Source: Polytrichum commune (Eukaryota; Streptophyta; Polytrichopsida; Polytrichales; Polytrichaceae). From it: a DNA stretch of 64,000 bases. Below the pieces are notes generated by a model, which was given only the letters and a program-made list of their open reading frames with translations, searched no databases and was not told where the DNA came from. The position numbers and the translations under genes are program-made. Of this stretch, positions 34,700 through 47,191 are shown piece after piece (positions within the stretch are counted from its first letter, which is position 1; each line of letters begins with the position of its first letter). The stretch is from NCBI GenBank assembly GCA_950295325.1, contig OX485806.1, positions 50,713,169 through 50,777,168 on the forward strand. The letters are read 5' to 3'.

Positions 34700-35500
34700 T
34701 ATAACACCACATTGCCATGGCCCGGTTTGTGAATCAAATCCACCTTCATAAGTGTCATTGCAATGGCTTGTTTGTATTTCAAATACTTAAAGGACACATT
34801 GCCCGTGTAGAGCTTTGCTTTGTGCAACCCCAAATAATGTTGCCACATCTTCAAGCAATGCAGTACCGCAAAGAATTATTGCTCACGAGTTGGCCGTGTC
34901 CTTTGACAACCATCAAGCTTCATGCTTTCATATGCAATGGCCATCTATGTTGCATCAACAATCCACCAATGGCAAAATCCCTCAACCCCATATGCACCGC
35001 AAAAGGTTTGTCAAACTCTGCAAACTTGAGCACGGGGGGCGAGGACAACTTGCTCTTAAGCTCCTCAAAGGCTTGGTGACAATGCTCATCCCACCTTTAG
35101 GATAGCCATTTTCCAACAAATTGGACAAGGTCAAACAATCATGGAGCTTTATATGCAATGGTTATCCATGTTGAATCAACATTCGTTATTCGCAAAATCC
35201 CTCGCCTCCATATGCACGTCAAAATACTTGTGAAAATTCGAGAACTTGAATACATATGGCAAAATAACCTTGCTCTTGAGCTCCCCAAAGGCTTGGTGAC
35301 AAGGCTCATCCCACCCTTGGGATAGCCATTTTTTCAACAAGTCGGACAAGGTCCTAGCAACCTTAGAAAAATCTCGAATCAAGCGGCGGGAGTTGTTGGT
35401 GATGCCCAACAATGACCTAAGTTGTTTTTTCGGATTGCCTTGACCACTTTCATGTCCGTTCACCAACTTCATTTGCCACCACATAGCTCAAGAAGTCAAT
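34700..35500 (-). pseudogene. RT/RNase H remnants of element B, locally duplicated
   Basis: The minus-strand block 35484-35176 reads 'QLRSLLGITNNSRRLIRDFS' and 'SDLLKKWLSQGWDEPCHQAF', the RT thumb/connector of gypsy elements. The same connector recurs at about 34960-35100 ('CHQAFEELKSKLSSPPVLKF', 'KPFAVHMGLRDFAIGGLLMQ'), offset 220 bp, a direct duplication. The RNase H tail 'KMWQHYLGLHKAKLYTGNVS' follows at 34854-34700. Confidence 0.82.
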
Positions 35501-36119
35501 ATCTTATTGAGCAAAATTGTTTTCCACTCCTTGGCGGTAACTTTTGAGCAACACATTGGTGAATACATCATTGTACTTCACCAAATTCCATGAATGTGGT
35601 TTGGGGGAGGCCCATCTGTCCTAGCTTCCAATTGAACCATGATCATTATTTTTTCATCTTTCATTTGCTTCATTAAGACCAAATTCAACTTGGTTCCACC
35701 TACCTTAGGAATTGTTGCAACTTTTGTCAATGTTAGACTTAATTCTCTACCATCATGGCACATCACAAGCGCATAGGTTTGCGCTTTACATTTATTATGT
35801 GAATTTCAAAGAAGGTAACCTTCATAATGACGTATGTTTTATCTATTTCACATAATGTGAAAGCTTCACAAAATCCAAATGTCCCACATTAGAAGGCTAC
35901 ATGCATCTCCACCTCCTTTGCGTCATGGGGTTCGTCCTTTGCAAACCACACCATGATAGGCTTGCCCACTCTACGTGTCAGCAAGTCCCAACTCCTTTGG
36001 AGTTTCGAGTTCATAAATGAGTACGTTGTTTCTTTGTCAACGCAAACATAAGATATTTCTACCATTGATTTGGGCTATGAGGTACAAAAAACTTGGCCTT
36101 GGTTTAAGGCTACTAGCCT

Positions 36120-36480
36120 TGGCCACAAATTTGTTTTGGACATGAACATGATTTGTTTTGGAACACAATGCCAATTTTTAACATTTTGTCCACGTTACAA
36201 ATATGATTTGGCTGGGTACTACGTAGCCAACTTTTAACATTCTATCTGCGGCACAAACATAAAGTTGGTTTAGTACCATAAAACCAACTTCCAACATTCC
36301 GTCTACGACACAAGCATGATTTGGCTTAGTTCCATAAATCAAACTTCTAATATTTCATTTGTATCATAAACATGATTTGCCTTAGTACCACAAGGCCACA
36401 CTCTAACATTCCGTCCGCGACCCAAACATAGTTTGCTTTGGTATTACAAAGCTACTTTCTTTGTTTCCAGCATTTGGTGG
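36120..36480. repeat. ~56-bp minisatellite inside element B
   Basis: The word AACATGATTTGGCTTAGTACC and variants starts at 36145, 36200, 36256, 36312, 36369 and 36425 (spacing 55-57). Each unit also has 'taacattccgtccgcg'-type sequence. Six units are present. The period is not a multiple of three, so the array cannot be a simple protein repeat. Confidence 0.85.
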
Positions 36481-37120
36481 CATTCTTCCTTGGGCGCTGC
36501 CGTTGTCGGAAGTTGTACCTTTGGCTTGCCCTTTGTGTTGGTTTGATGGCCCAACTTCTTGCGCTCTTTGCCTCGGGACCTATTTTGCCTCAAACCCTTC
36601 GTTGTGAGGCACCGCTCGATTTTTTTTTGGGTCATCGGCTTCAATGCCCTCGGCAAGCTTGATGATCCTTGCCACATCCTCAAGAAGCTTTAGGAACTTA
36701 AAACATCCACCATCCACTTTTGTAACTCCATCTAAAACAATGTGTTTGTTAGCCAACTCATCTATCTTAGTTGTACCATTCATTTGGGTGTTACATATGC
36801 GCACAAAGGCCTTAAAAAACCTTGCACTAAGTTCATTCTAACATCACAACCTTCCAAATTTTGGGGTGCATTGGGTATTCAAACACCCAAATATTTTTTA
36901 AGGTTAACGAAAGCCCAATTAAAGGACTCCTCCATTTTCCTCACTGAATTTGCCATTATCCCCACCATTGTGATTAGAAATAATGGTGTGGTTAAAATCC
37001 ACTTGCACATAATCTTTGTTCCAATTTTAATGTCAAAACCTTTTGGAAACCCCCGCCTGACCATCATAACCCACACGTATGATAGTCATCTCATCGTCCA
37101 AATGTTTGTTCAAATATTGG
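36481..37120 (-). pseudogene. gag-like region of element B
   Basis: It follows the primer site on the minus strand, where gag is expected. The longest segment (36804-36580) reads 'MNGTTKIDELANKHIVLDGV' and 'FLKLLEDVARIIKLAEGIEA', then a basic region. No zinc knuckle was seen and frames are broken. Assignment rests on position, not on a recognised domain. Confidence 0.45.
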
Positions 37121-37126
37121 AACCTT

Positions 37127-37138
37127 GCTTTGATACCA
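37127..37138 (-). promoter_or_regulatory. primer-binding site, initiator tRNA-Met type
   Basis: On the minus strand TGGTATCAAAGC lies 2 nt after the LTR end (...TTACAACA). It matches the complement of the plant initiator tRNA-Met 3' end (TGGTATCAGAGC) at 11 of 12 positions. It fixes the LTR as the 5' LTR and the element as minus-strand. Confidence 0.85.
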
Positions 37139-37140
37139 TG

Positions 37141-38097
37141 TGTTGTAACAATCTTCACTATTTTCATTTCTAACAAGGGTCACGAGTGGTAACCCTTTGC
37201 ATTTCACCATGAAAATGGTTAGCTCCCCATTCCGCGGACCTCTTAGTTCATAGGAGGGGGACCAACCCTCCTACACTTGCATTCGGGATCGTCTCTTAAT
37301 CAATATCCAATGACAAGATGTGGTTTTCCATCTATGAAAGTCCAATCTTTAGTTGGTCATCATGTTGCCGAAGCTACACTAAAACAACTCGAACCATACT
37401 ATGCAACTATGCCCCCATGTTGGGCCAATCTCCGTGGAGGCTGTGTTGTTCGGCCTCGGGGGGGTTTGGCGACCACATCGCCTCACCGATATAAGCCTCT
37501 AGGACTTTTGACAAGGTCCCTATGTCATTGTCAAGAAACCTTTTGTCTCTCTACCAAGAGTTGGGGCCATGTAGACATTTTCCCTTAGCCGATGGGGCTA
37601 GAAGCCCCTAGCAACTTCAGAGCATAACTTCTTTTTTATGATCTTTGATGCTTACATTTGACCACTTCATCCTCATCTAGATTTTATATAGATGCCGATG
37701 GACTCATCACCTACCCCATTTAAGAAAGTGTTGAGGAAGTTATGATTGTTCAAACCTTGGCAGTCCCATGAGCCACTCTCAGGCCATTGTTGTACCAAGG
37801 CACTTTCATGGGACAACGCCCACTCAAATTGCCATATCTTCTAGCTCACACCTCCGTTTGAGGTGTTTTTCAACATTCTAGACTCCCGATACCATAACTT
37901 TCTTGTAGTTGATGGCGTTATCCTCGTGACTCCTAGTCTCTATGGGTGGGAGGCGTTTCCAACGCCCGGGGCTCTCACCCACACAAGGATCATTTGGGCC
38001 CTCTCACCAATGGCGCCACAAGTCCCAAGTGTCACTCTGGGGTCCCCCTTGTTCCCATGGTGTTGTAGGCACTCCTCATGCAGAGGTGCACGACACA
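37141..38097 (-). repeat. 5' LTR of element B
   Basis: 957 bp on the minus strand, starting TGTGTCGTGCACCTC (38097) and ending GATTGTTACAACA (37141), with TG...CA ends followed by the tRNA-Met primer site. The 38477-39463 sequence matches its whole length in the opposite orientation. Confidence 0.88.
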
Positions 38098-38476
38098 ATG
38101 TAAAAATTCCAAATCATATTTTGTACAAAACAACATTATGTAAAATATATCAAGTCCGTGGATATTAATTTGTATTATGAGATAAATTGAAAAATATGTT
38201 GTACATGTTGGATTTCAATGACAAACAAAGGAGTTCTAATCTATAACACTTCTCAACTCTAATTGTTAGTATCAAATATATGATGTTCTCATAAATGAGG
38301 TTGTTTAATACACCAAACACATTTCTTATAGGGTCACTTGACCCTCCTATTTGGAATGGTGGTTGTTGGAAGAATAATGGCAATTTGCGCTATATTGTCG
38401 AATATTTAAAATCGTAGTGCAACCAACTTCAAATGTGGTCATATTCATCCACATTATACATTTATATATTTTCTAG
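38098..38476. other. AT-rich spacer between two inverted B LTRs
   Basis: About 380 bp, AT-rich, with no coding potential recognised. It forms the loop of a large inverted repeat made by the two B LTRs. Confidence 0.6.
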
Positions 38477-39463
38477 TGTCTCGCATATTTCTACATGAGG
38501 AGTGCATGCAACACCATGGGCACATAGAGGATCTCAGAGTGACACCCTAAACTTATGATGCCATAGGTGAGAGGGCCCACGTGATCCTAATGTAATTGAG
38601 GGCCACGGGCATTGCAAATGCCTCCCAGTCACAAAGACTAGGAGTCACAGAGGTTAGGCTATGAGCATTGGGTAGCTTATGGCAACTAGTTTCTAAAATG
38701 CTCAAAAACCTTCCAATCAAAGATGTGAGCTAGGAGATGTGGCAATTCCAATCTAGCGTTGCCTAGGGACAGTGCCCAACACTTTGGGGGGTGTTTTGGT
38801 GGGACAACAATGACTTGGGTGTGGTGTCCAAGATTGTCGAGGTTAGGATTGCCATAACTATTGCAATATTTGCTTCAATGGGGTAAGTGAGGAGTCTATT
38901 GGTATCAACGCAAAGAATAAATGTTAATGGAGAAGTTGTTTGATAGAATTGGAGATTGGGGGACAAAGTTATGGAGGTTGGAAGCTATTGGGAGGCTCCA
39001 ACCCCAATGGCAAATGGAAAATGTTTACTTGGCCCTAGCCTTTAGGAAAAAGTTAAAGGTTAATTTGATAGGGGCCCTGTCCAAATTCCTAGAGGCTTAT
39101 ATAAGGGAGGTGGCGTTGTTGATCAAGCCCAAATTAACATGGTCTCGACGGGCGTTGGCCCAATATGGGGGCATAGTTGCCAAATATGCTTTGAGTTGTT
39201 GTAGTGTTCATACGGCAACATGATGATCAACTCAATATTGGACTTTCATAAATGAAAGTTTGCACGTAATTATTGGCTACCTACTAAAGGAAGAATCCCA
39301 AATACATGTGTAAGAGGGTTTGGTAACCAAACCATGAGTTTGGAAATAGGTATGCGGAGCTAACCATGCGCGTGTGAGGGATGTGCAAGGCTAGCGCTCA
39401 TGACACATGCTAGAGTTGAATTAAGATGAATGTAAGTTAAATGAAAGTAGCCAGGGTTGTAAT
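38477..39463 (+). mobile_element. solo LTR of family B
   Basis: Starts TGTCTCGCATATTTCTACATG and ends near ...CCAGGGTTGTAATA (39463). It matches the B LTR along its length, with shared words 'catgaggagtgcatgcaaca', 'gactaggagtcac', 'ggggccctgtccaaattcct' and 'gcaacatgatgatcaactca'. No primer site or gene follows. A clear target duplication was not found, so the exact ends are uncertain by a few bases. Confidence 0.78.
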
Positions 39464-42400
39464 ATAGTTGTATTTTATCGATAATGTAGTGATGATTAAG
39501 CCATATAAATAATTTTTTTAAATTTAAAATGAGAAATTGAAACATTAAAATTCCAACGAATAATTTTCATTAATGTCAATGAATTTCAATGAAATAATAG
39601 TGAATGGATTGCAATATATCATATTTTCTACATAAAATGAGAGCCAAATTACATACCTAATTACTTGGATAATAAAAAAAACATTTTGACATGGGTGGAA
39701 AATAATCAGCAAAGACATGTCACCAGAAATTCAAACTTGGCAATAGAGTATTTGTCGTTTGAAGATGTCATTCATCCGACGAATGGAGATCTTGCATGAG
39801 TGCTTTTGAAATACCAACATTGCGGTTAATAGAAGATTATATTTTTGCTATTTTCTTTAGCTGCTTTTAAATACTGCATCCATAGTCCATGTTGATGTGA
39901 AGTTTTGGAGTTTTATTGCAATATAGAAATCCTTGTAATAGTTGGACCATGTAGTCAATGTAATACAAAATGCATAGATTGGCTTGGAAACATAAAAACT
40001 CAAACAAAACAAGGAGAAAGATAGATGTTATGTTAATAAATGAGAGTGGGAATATAATATTGCCAATTGAAAAGTAGTTGCTAAATTTCAATGAGCCTAG
40101 AAAAAAAAGGTTGCTTCCAATGTCATTGTTGGAAGTTCACTATTCTACATGACTTGGTCATTATGTAGATTTGTGATTTGAAGGTGATCCAATTGATTTT
40201 GAAATGAAAGAAATAAGTTGCCCTACAAATGACAATCACAATTTAAATGTCAATAAGGTGGAGGTGGTGGGATGCACAATGAGAGACAATGTTCCAATCC
40301 ATGACAAGCAAAACCAACCTACCAACTTCAAATATTGCCAACAATGGCATGTTCTATTTTGAAGTGGGTGAAAATCGAGAGGGAGACTATGCTATTGGAG
40401 AGGTGGAATTTTCAATTATTTTGTGCATGGTGTTTGCCCTTTCCACTAAAATTATTGGTACCATACATTCAAAATTCACCACATGACATTTCACACTAGT
40501 TGCCAAAGGTAAGATTTCATACTTTGGATTAGTTATTTGCAAATATGTAAAGATAAAAGCAAGTTGTGTTAGTTTTCAATGTGAAAATAGGAAGGAAAGT
40601 TTTTCATTTGAGGGATAAGGGAAGAAAAAGGTCAAAGTATGCACTGCTCATGGTAGCAATCGACCAAAGACATGTTGAAAGACCCACATAGACATGTCTA
40701 GAGGTCAAGAAAAAGTCCATGGGTTTTCCATTAAAATATCCACCATATAGTTATAAAAAAACTAGACACACAACTATCCATAAACATGTACATGCAAAAA
40801 CTTTTTATGCCTTCATTGGGATCTTTGATTATGAGCATCACCATGAAACAAAATGCAAGAAAAAAAATCAAAACATTGTATACAAGAAAAAAAATCCAAT
40901 GGTAGATAATGATGACTTGGATAAGGAAAAAATTAAATGTACTATAAAAAAACATGCAAACATCTACATTAAAGAGTCCATGGGTGAGTTGTGGGCATCC
41001 ATACAAAGATATGGTTTTGCAGTTGTGTAGCCCTCTTTTACTTGACACCTATATTTCCATATCTAAGTAAAATATTGTATCAAATATTCTAATCATTAGG
41101 CGTTTCGCCTTGATAAACTATGTTATAAATTAAATAGGTGAGAGGGTTGTGTTATGTACTACCTTACAATTAGCACATTTTGAATAGTAATAATAATAAA
41201 TGCATGAGGCGTGCACAACTACCATGATTTCACATACTCTAGAGGTATTTGTTTTTTTTGCAAAGGTTTTGGTAACTGTAAAAAACTATTGGTTTGTTTT
41301 TTGCCTGACAAACACATTGGAGGCCAACAATGGAGGTGTCACATTTACCTCAAAAGATTCCCTTAAGTGGATAAGGTTGATACAAGAAAATGAGTTAGCA
41401 TAACTTGTCAAAAATTTCATGACATCGTTTGTCCATTCATATCTGACATTTTCTCAAGTTTAATTTATAAGTGAGGCAACAAAGGTTGAATATCCTTAGA
41501 TATAGCATTTGAAAAAATTACATAGTCCCAAAAATGAGCATGATCACCAACATTACAAGGAGTATTTTTCTTGTAACTATCTTTATCTTAGTTAAGTATT
41601 TTGTAATCACATTAGTTTGAATTTTTCCCTATTACAAACCCCAAATTTTAGAGCTTGTGTTAAATAGATTAATATTTAAACAACTTTGTATACAATAAAT
41701 ATTTGCACAATTTATAATGAATTTTTCTCATGTAGGATACCTATTTTTATTTACTATTTAAAATAATTAATGTACTATTAAGGGATGCCAATATAAAAAT
41801 GCCAAATATTTGTTGAAAATTTGATTCATCACACTTTGAAAGGTACCTAATCCATTTGTCAATTTAAAACTTAAAATCAGATTGAAGTTGTTGGATTTAA
41901 ACTGCCCATTACAACCTTTATACAAATTCCACCAACATTACATGAAGATTGTAACATGTTGATTTATATTTTAAATTAGTCATTCTTGAATGGAGTCTCA
42001 ATTGTGTTGCTATGTCATGAATTACATGAACATTGTATATTTCCATTTCATCGTCAAATCATCAAACCATCAAATATTATTTTATCCAAAATTATGCAAA
42101 TTGTTGGCCTAGAAACATCAAAATTTACTTGCAATGTAAGAAACAGGTTGTTTGTATGCATTTGATATTCATGTAATAATCAAAATTCATTCAACCTATT
42201 TTTAAAAACAAATTGTTGTATTTTTCGATAATAAAATAAGTTTGTATCATAATATTGCAATTAATTTATATATATATATATATATATGTCAAAGGAAATA
42301 CGCTTACAAAAAATTAAATCCAAAGATATCGGATTTGAATAAAATTTCTAAAAGTTATGTGAATATTTAATGAAATAAATGTTTCATTATTTTTATTATC

Positions 42401-43624
42401 TAAGTTTGCAAAAATGAAGAAATAAAAAATAGGTTTTGTTTTAATCTCTATTAAAGAGCTATCGACAAAACTAGCATGATGTTCCACACCACCAATGAAA
42501 AACCCATTCGTCAATAGTTGATGAAACTTGTTTAACTTAAAACATAGCTTTGTTAAAAGGTGATTTACCATTTTTTACCTATGCCTTGCAAACCTTAAAT
42601 TGATTTTTCTTCAAAATACAAAGGAAAGAGGGAGTGTAGTTGCCATTTTGATTTGCCAATAGATAAGTTCATGGCCTTGACACATTTTTGTTCCTTACCT
42701 CTAGGGAGATTGAACTTAGGTGGATCCTTATATTTCTCCTTAGAAATTTAATTGTCCATATTCACAACATAGGTAAGCATTCATGGAAAAACATTTCAGC
42801 AACCTCTCTCATTGAATGGCTTGATCACCACTTGCTTGTGGATTTTTGGCTTCAATGCACTTACAACACAATCAAATATAATTTCTTTGTTCAATTTTAA
42901 TTGAAAATATAGGCGCAAAAATCTTGGAATTCATTGGCATAAGCCTCCACTAACCTTTTTGCGTCAAATTTGACGATTTGTTTCATATCATTTGCTTAAA
43001 GAAAATATAGTCATAGGCCAAAATCATGATTTAGCATAAATTCTTCCATAACCAATTATCATGGCCATCCCCTTAATTACATTGGCAAGAGTTTGTCAAT
43101 GTTGGGCCACTCGATGGTCAAAGCAAATCCAAGCTATTTGGATTTTTTGACAACAATTTTACCATGGTCAAATACCGCTTCATTACAAACTATTAGGGCC
43201 CAACTTATTTTTGAAACAGTTGGGCTCCATCATATTGATGATGTGGGTAGATGGCCCTTGGATGCACACATGTTGTTCCAACAAGGCATGCTTGGTGCTT
43301 TCAATACCACAAAAAATAATTAATCCTTGATGTGGACCTATTTTTTACAATCAATTATGTTTATTCTACTCACCATGTTTTGAGACGTTGTGGGAGTAAT
43401 CTTGGATAAGACTACAATACCTTGCGCATAAAGGGAACGATATGGTCTCTGATTGTTTAATTCACAAATAAAAATACAAGAAATGCATTTCAACAAAATC
43501 ATTGAATTTGAAGACAATTAATGTCAAAGATGGAATTGCAGGTCAACGACCTCACCGAAACAATTATTTTGGCAAGGAAACGAGTTTTGTGAAGTGGTCA
43601 CTTCATAGCATCAGAGATCATGGG
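39464..43624. other. AT-rich intergenic DNA with possible coding relics
   Basis: No intact gene. The plus strand at about 40190-40360 and 40719-41030 has stop-poor protein-like stretches ('FEMKEISCPTNDNHNLNVNK'; 'FYAFIGIFDYEHHHETKC'), but the latter interval is open on both strands and no family was recognised. The rest is AT-rich without features, apart from a TA repeat at 42267-42287. Confidence 0.4.
42267..42287. repeat. (TA)n microsatellite
   Basis: A run of 21 alternating T/A bases. Confidence 0.95.
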
Positions 43625-44057
43625 TAGAATTATGGTGATTTGAAACTTGGGGGTTCTAGCCCCAGCGGCTAAGGGAAAATGCCTATTTGGCCCCAAACCT
43701 TAGGAGAGAGACAAAATGTTTCTTGACGGTGGGGTAGGGGCCCTGCCCAAAGTCCTAGAGGTTTATATGGGTGAGGTGGCTTAGCCAACCAACCCCACCC
43801 GGAGCATACTTGGCAACATGACGATCAACTTAATGATGGACTTCCATGGATCGAAGTCCACATCCAACTATTAACTATCGAATAAGGGGAAAATCCCGAA
43901 TGCATGTGTAGGAGAGTTTGGTGACCAAGCCATGAGCTTGGAGGTCTGTGGTACAAAGATGGTACGTGTGTGGGATGTGCAGGTTAACACTCGTGAGAGT
44001 TGCTAGAGTTGGGAAGCGATCAAGATAAGTTTAGGTGGGCCAGCAAGGGTTGCGACA
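43625..44057 (+). repeat. family B LTR fragment (3' part)
   Basis: Matches the B LTR 3' half: 'tctagccccagcggctaagg', 'ggggccctgcccaaagtcct', 'gcaacatgacgatcaactta', 'aaaatcccgaatgcatgtgt', ending 'cagcaagggttgcgaca' at 44057. The 5' half is absent and no internal region follows. Confidence 0.8.
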
Positions 44058-45906
44058 ATAGTACATTTAAACTCAACATGCTTTAAATTTTCAGGTAATT
44101 TGGGTTTCAGAGTGCTTTCCAATTTTCTTTAGCTTCAAAAGTGATTTAATATTAAAATTACTTCTCAAATTTTCAAGTTAACAATTGCCTCAAATCCCAA
44201 ATTGCCTCATTGTGACACTTCATGTGTTTTGATTCATGACCAAATGAAATGAAATAGGGCATCTAAGGTGCCTTTTTATATAATATGTGAAATATAAAAA
44301 TAACATGTTTTTCCTACCTATCCTCAAGATACTTAGGATAATGCCATTTTTATTTTATTATAATGTGGTAAGAGCAATTCTTACTATTACCAACTTCCAT
44401 GATAGACAACTTCAATGATGGAGAATGAACCAAATATTCACCTTATCGTGATAAACAACCTCCATTTTTTGAATAAGGTAACATGGAAAGATATCACCAA
44501 ATATATCATGCAATGAGTTAACATTTGTGGTAATCTTTGTTGTTATTACATCTAATCTTTTGATTAATGTTTGTTGGTTTCAAACAATGATAAAATATCA
44601 CATACTTGAGGGATATTTTGTGCCAAATGTGTCATTCCCTTCATCAACAATTCCTACATGGAATATACATGATCAAACATATTGCCACACGATTTCCTCA
44701 TTTTTGTGAGTGCATTTTTGTAATTCTACTTGAAGTTAAATTTGTTAAGGATGATGGAATTTTTTCACAACAACTTGCATTTTTTAAAATCCAAACAATA
44801 GTTAACAACAACGTATCATTGTATTCCAAGTTTGTAGCAAATCAAAAATATGTTATAAACCTTGGTTTTTCAATTAAAGTGAGAATTGTGTGAATTGTTA
44901 TCAACTCTATTGAAATTTTGTACACATATAGTTTTTACATTATCTTAATTATACACCAAAAAAAATCCCTTGGTGCATTTTACTTTTAATGAAATGATTA
45001 GTTATTGAACCTGGATATTGTTGATATTGATATTTTTTTCAATCAAACTATTGTGTCAATTCAACTTACGCACGAAAAGAAATAAATCCATGTAAAACCA
45101 ATTGAGGTTCTAAAAAACTCAAAGTTATGGTGCTTGATGGATATGCATCTACATGTGATTATTGTTGTTTTTTCATCTTTTTTTATTTCAACATTGATTA
45201 TTCGATTATTAATTTATAAAAGTTCTCACAAATTCTTCATCGATGTACGGTTTGTAGGTGTAACCATCAATGCTAGAATATGTAATAGACATTATTTTGT
45301 GGCGCACAAAGAACTAAAGCCATATTTGATGTCACCACCTCCTCCCCCATGCGCAACTATATCCTACATAGCAATATGATGGTGATTATACCTTTGGACA
45401 CTTGCTAAGTGATTATGCAGTAATAAGTATGTTCTTATGTTTGTTTGCATTTCCATTCTTCCATCACCAAATAAATCAATGAAGATTCATTGAAATTCAA
45501 ACACAAACTTATTGTATTTGGTTTGTCTTGAATAATGATGGGGTGACATCCTACCCCCTACCCTTGTTTGTTCTCCCTCCAAATGTGAAGATTGTTTCTC
45601 ATTTTATGGTGGTTTTCTCAACATTAATCCTTTGCCATAGGTTTAAATAATTAGTTAGCAATTTTTCATAGATAAAAGAGCATAGGTAAGGCACAAAGAA
45701 AAATTCTAGTAGTTGGTTATGAGCATATTTCCAAACACCACTCACAAATAACAAACTTTGTGCGCAAAGTTTGTATATATTTGATAAATTTTTGTATTAC
45801 AAACATTGAATGTAATACAAATGATTTTTATACTTATTACCATCTATGCAATCCACCAAAATACATTGAATGCTCTAATGCTCAAATGCATGTGTGGATT
45901 ATCTAT
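44058..45906. other. AT-rich intergenic DNA
   Basis: No gene, repeat unit or element end was recognised. The right border is the target duplication CCAAC of the next solo LTR. Confidence 0.5.
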
Positions 45907-46615
45907 CCAACTGTGAGCCCAATAGCGTGCCCACAAGCGGTTTTAGGCTTAGAGTTCATTAAGCATCGGTATTGGAATTTTTATTTGCTCATTTAGAAAA
46001 TATAAATAGAATGAGGTTGGACTGGATTGTTATCTAAGACTTAATTTAGTATTCAAAGCTTATGGGTTAGGATGCGGGAAAAGATAAGTTAAGTAGTGGT
46101 TTTGATGAAGGGTAGGCGTTGCAATTGGGACTTAGGAGTTGGGGATAAATAGGCTTCTTTGAGAGTGCTAAGTGTTCATTCAAGGGGGGGTGCACTGCAC
46201 CCCTAGATTTTCCCGGGACCTGGAAGTGGGGGTTGCGGTTGGAACCGGTGCTCTGTGGGATTTGGTGCTGGTGGGTGAGAGAACAGAAGAGCTTCCGAGT
46301 GAGGGGAGAGAGGGCCATGAGCTGATGGCCTGCGGCGGCGAGATTAGGCCGAGGATGGCCGAAAATACAGACTGTGGGTGAATGGGTGAGAGTGGCGAGG
46401 CCACTGAAGGGAAAGCCGAATGTGGATAATCAAAGGGGATCAACCAGGGTTGGCTAGAGCGTGTGAGCCGCCGCCTGTGAGGGAGGAGATAATGTGAGCC
46501 CAAATTGATGCCCACATGTGTTGTTAACACTTGTAAAACATTACAAGTGGTGTTTTGTTGATTTATGATTATTCACAAAAATATTAAAAAAATGATATAA
46601 AAAAAATGCATTTTA

Positions 46616-47134
46616 CGCAAGACGGTCATCGATTCAAAGAGAGATTGGGACGTCAAGTTAAACGCGGCTTTGTGGGCTTATCGGACGACTTACAAAGTGA
46701 CAACACAAGCTACTCCGTTTTCTTTGGTTTACGGTATTGAGGCTACACTCCCTATTGAATTTGAGGTGGAGTCATTGAGGGTTGCAATAGGGACACGCCT
46801 CAACGACAATGAGTCTTTGAGAAATAGGCTCGGGGATCTAGAGGAGTTGGATGATAAGAGGCGGAGGGCCGCTCAACACATGGAAGCAATTCAAAGGCGA
46901 AAGAAGGTTATCTTTGAAAAACGTCACAAGAAGAGGGTATTAGAACGAGGAATGTTGGTTATGCTCCAAGATGGGAAGAAAAAAGATTTTCCGGGCAAAT
47001 TTGATGCGGTTTGGTTAGGTCCTTATATTGTGGCGAATACCTTTCCTAACAACTCGGTACAATTGGAGACACTCAATGGACAAAGCTTCCCGACACGAAC
47101 GGCCGGAAGTAAGTACAAGCAATTCCACACATGA
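46616..47134 (+). pseudogene. integrase C-terminal part of nested element, frame open
   Basis: Reads openly from 'RKTVIDSKRDWDVKLNAALW' through 'LVYGIEATLPIEFEVESLRV', a basic coil ('RRRAAQHMEAIQRRKKVIFE') and the GPY-type motif 'AVWLGPYIVANTFPNNSVQL' to a TGA at 47132. It is the only undamaged stretch of the gypsy polyproteins here, about 172 codons. The core catalytic residues are absent, so it is a remnant and not a working enzyme. Confidence 0.9.
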
Positions 47135-47191
47135 AGACACTTGACTTCAAGTAAGACATTCTAGGAGCCGGTCCCAGATGGTCGCCAATAA

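Larger units (their letters stand above)
34507..38097 (-). mobile_element. Ty3/gypsy element B, 3'-truncated, with 5' LTR
   Basis: On the minus strand: LTR (38097-37141), primer site (37138-37127), gag-like region, a minisatellite, remnants of protease/RT, then RNase H ending near 34710. It ends at the junction with A5. RNase H motifs ('KPGHGNVVLYALNRHEEF', 'HQAFEELKSKLSSPPVLKF') differ clearly from family A, so this is a separate gypsy lineage. Most of RT is deleted. Confidence 0.85.
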
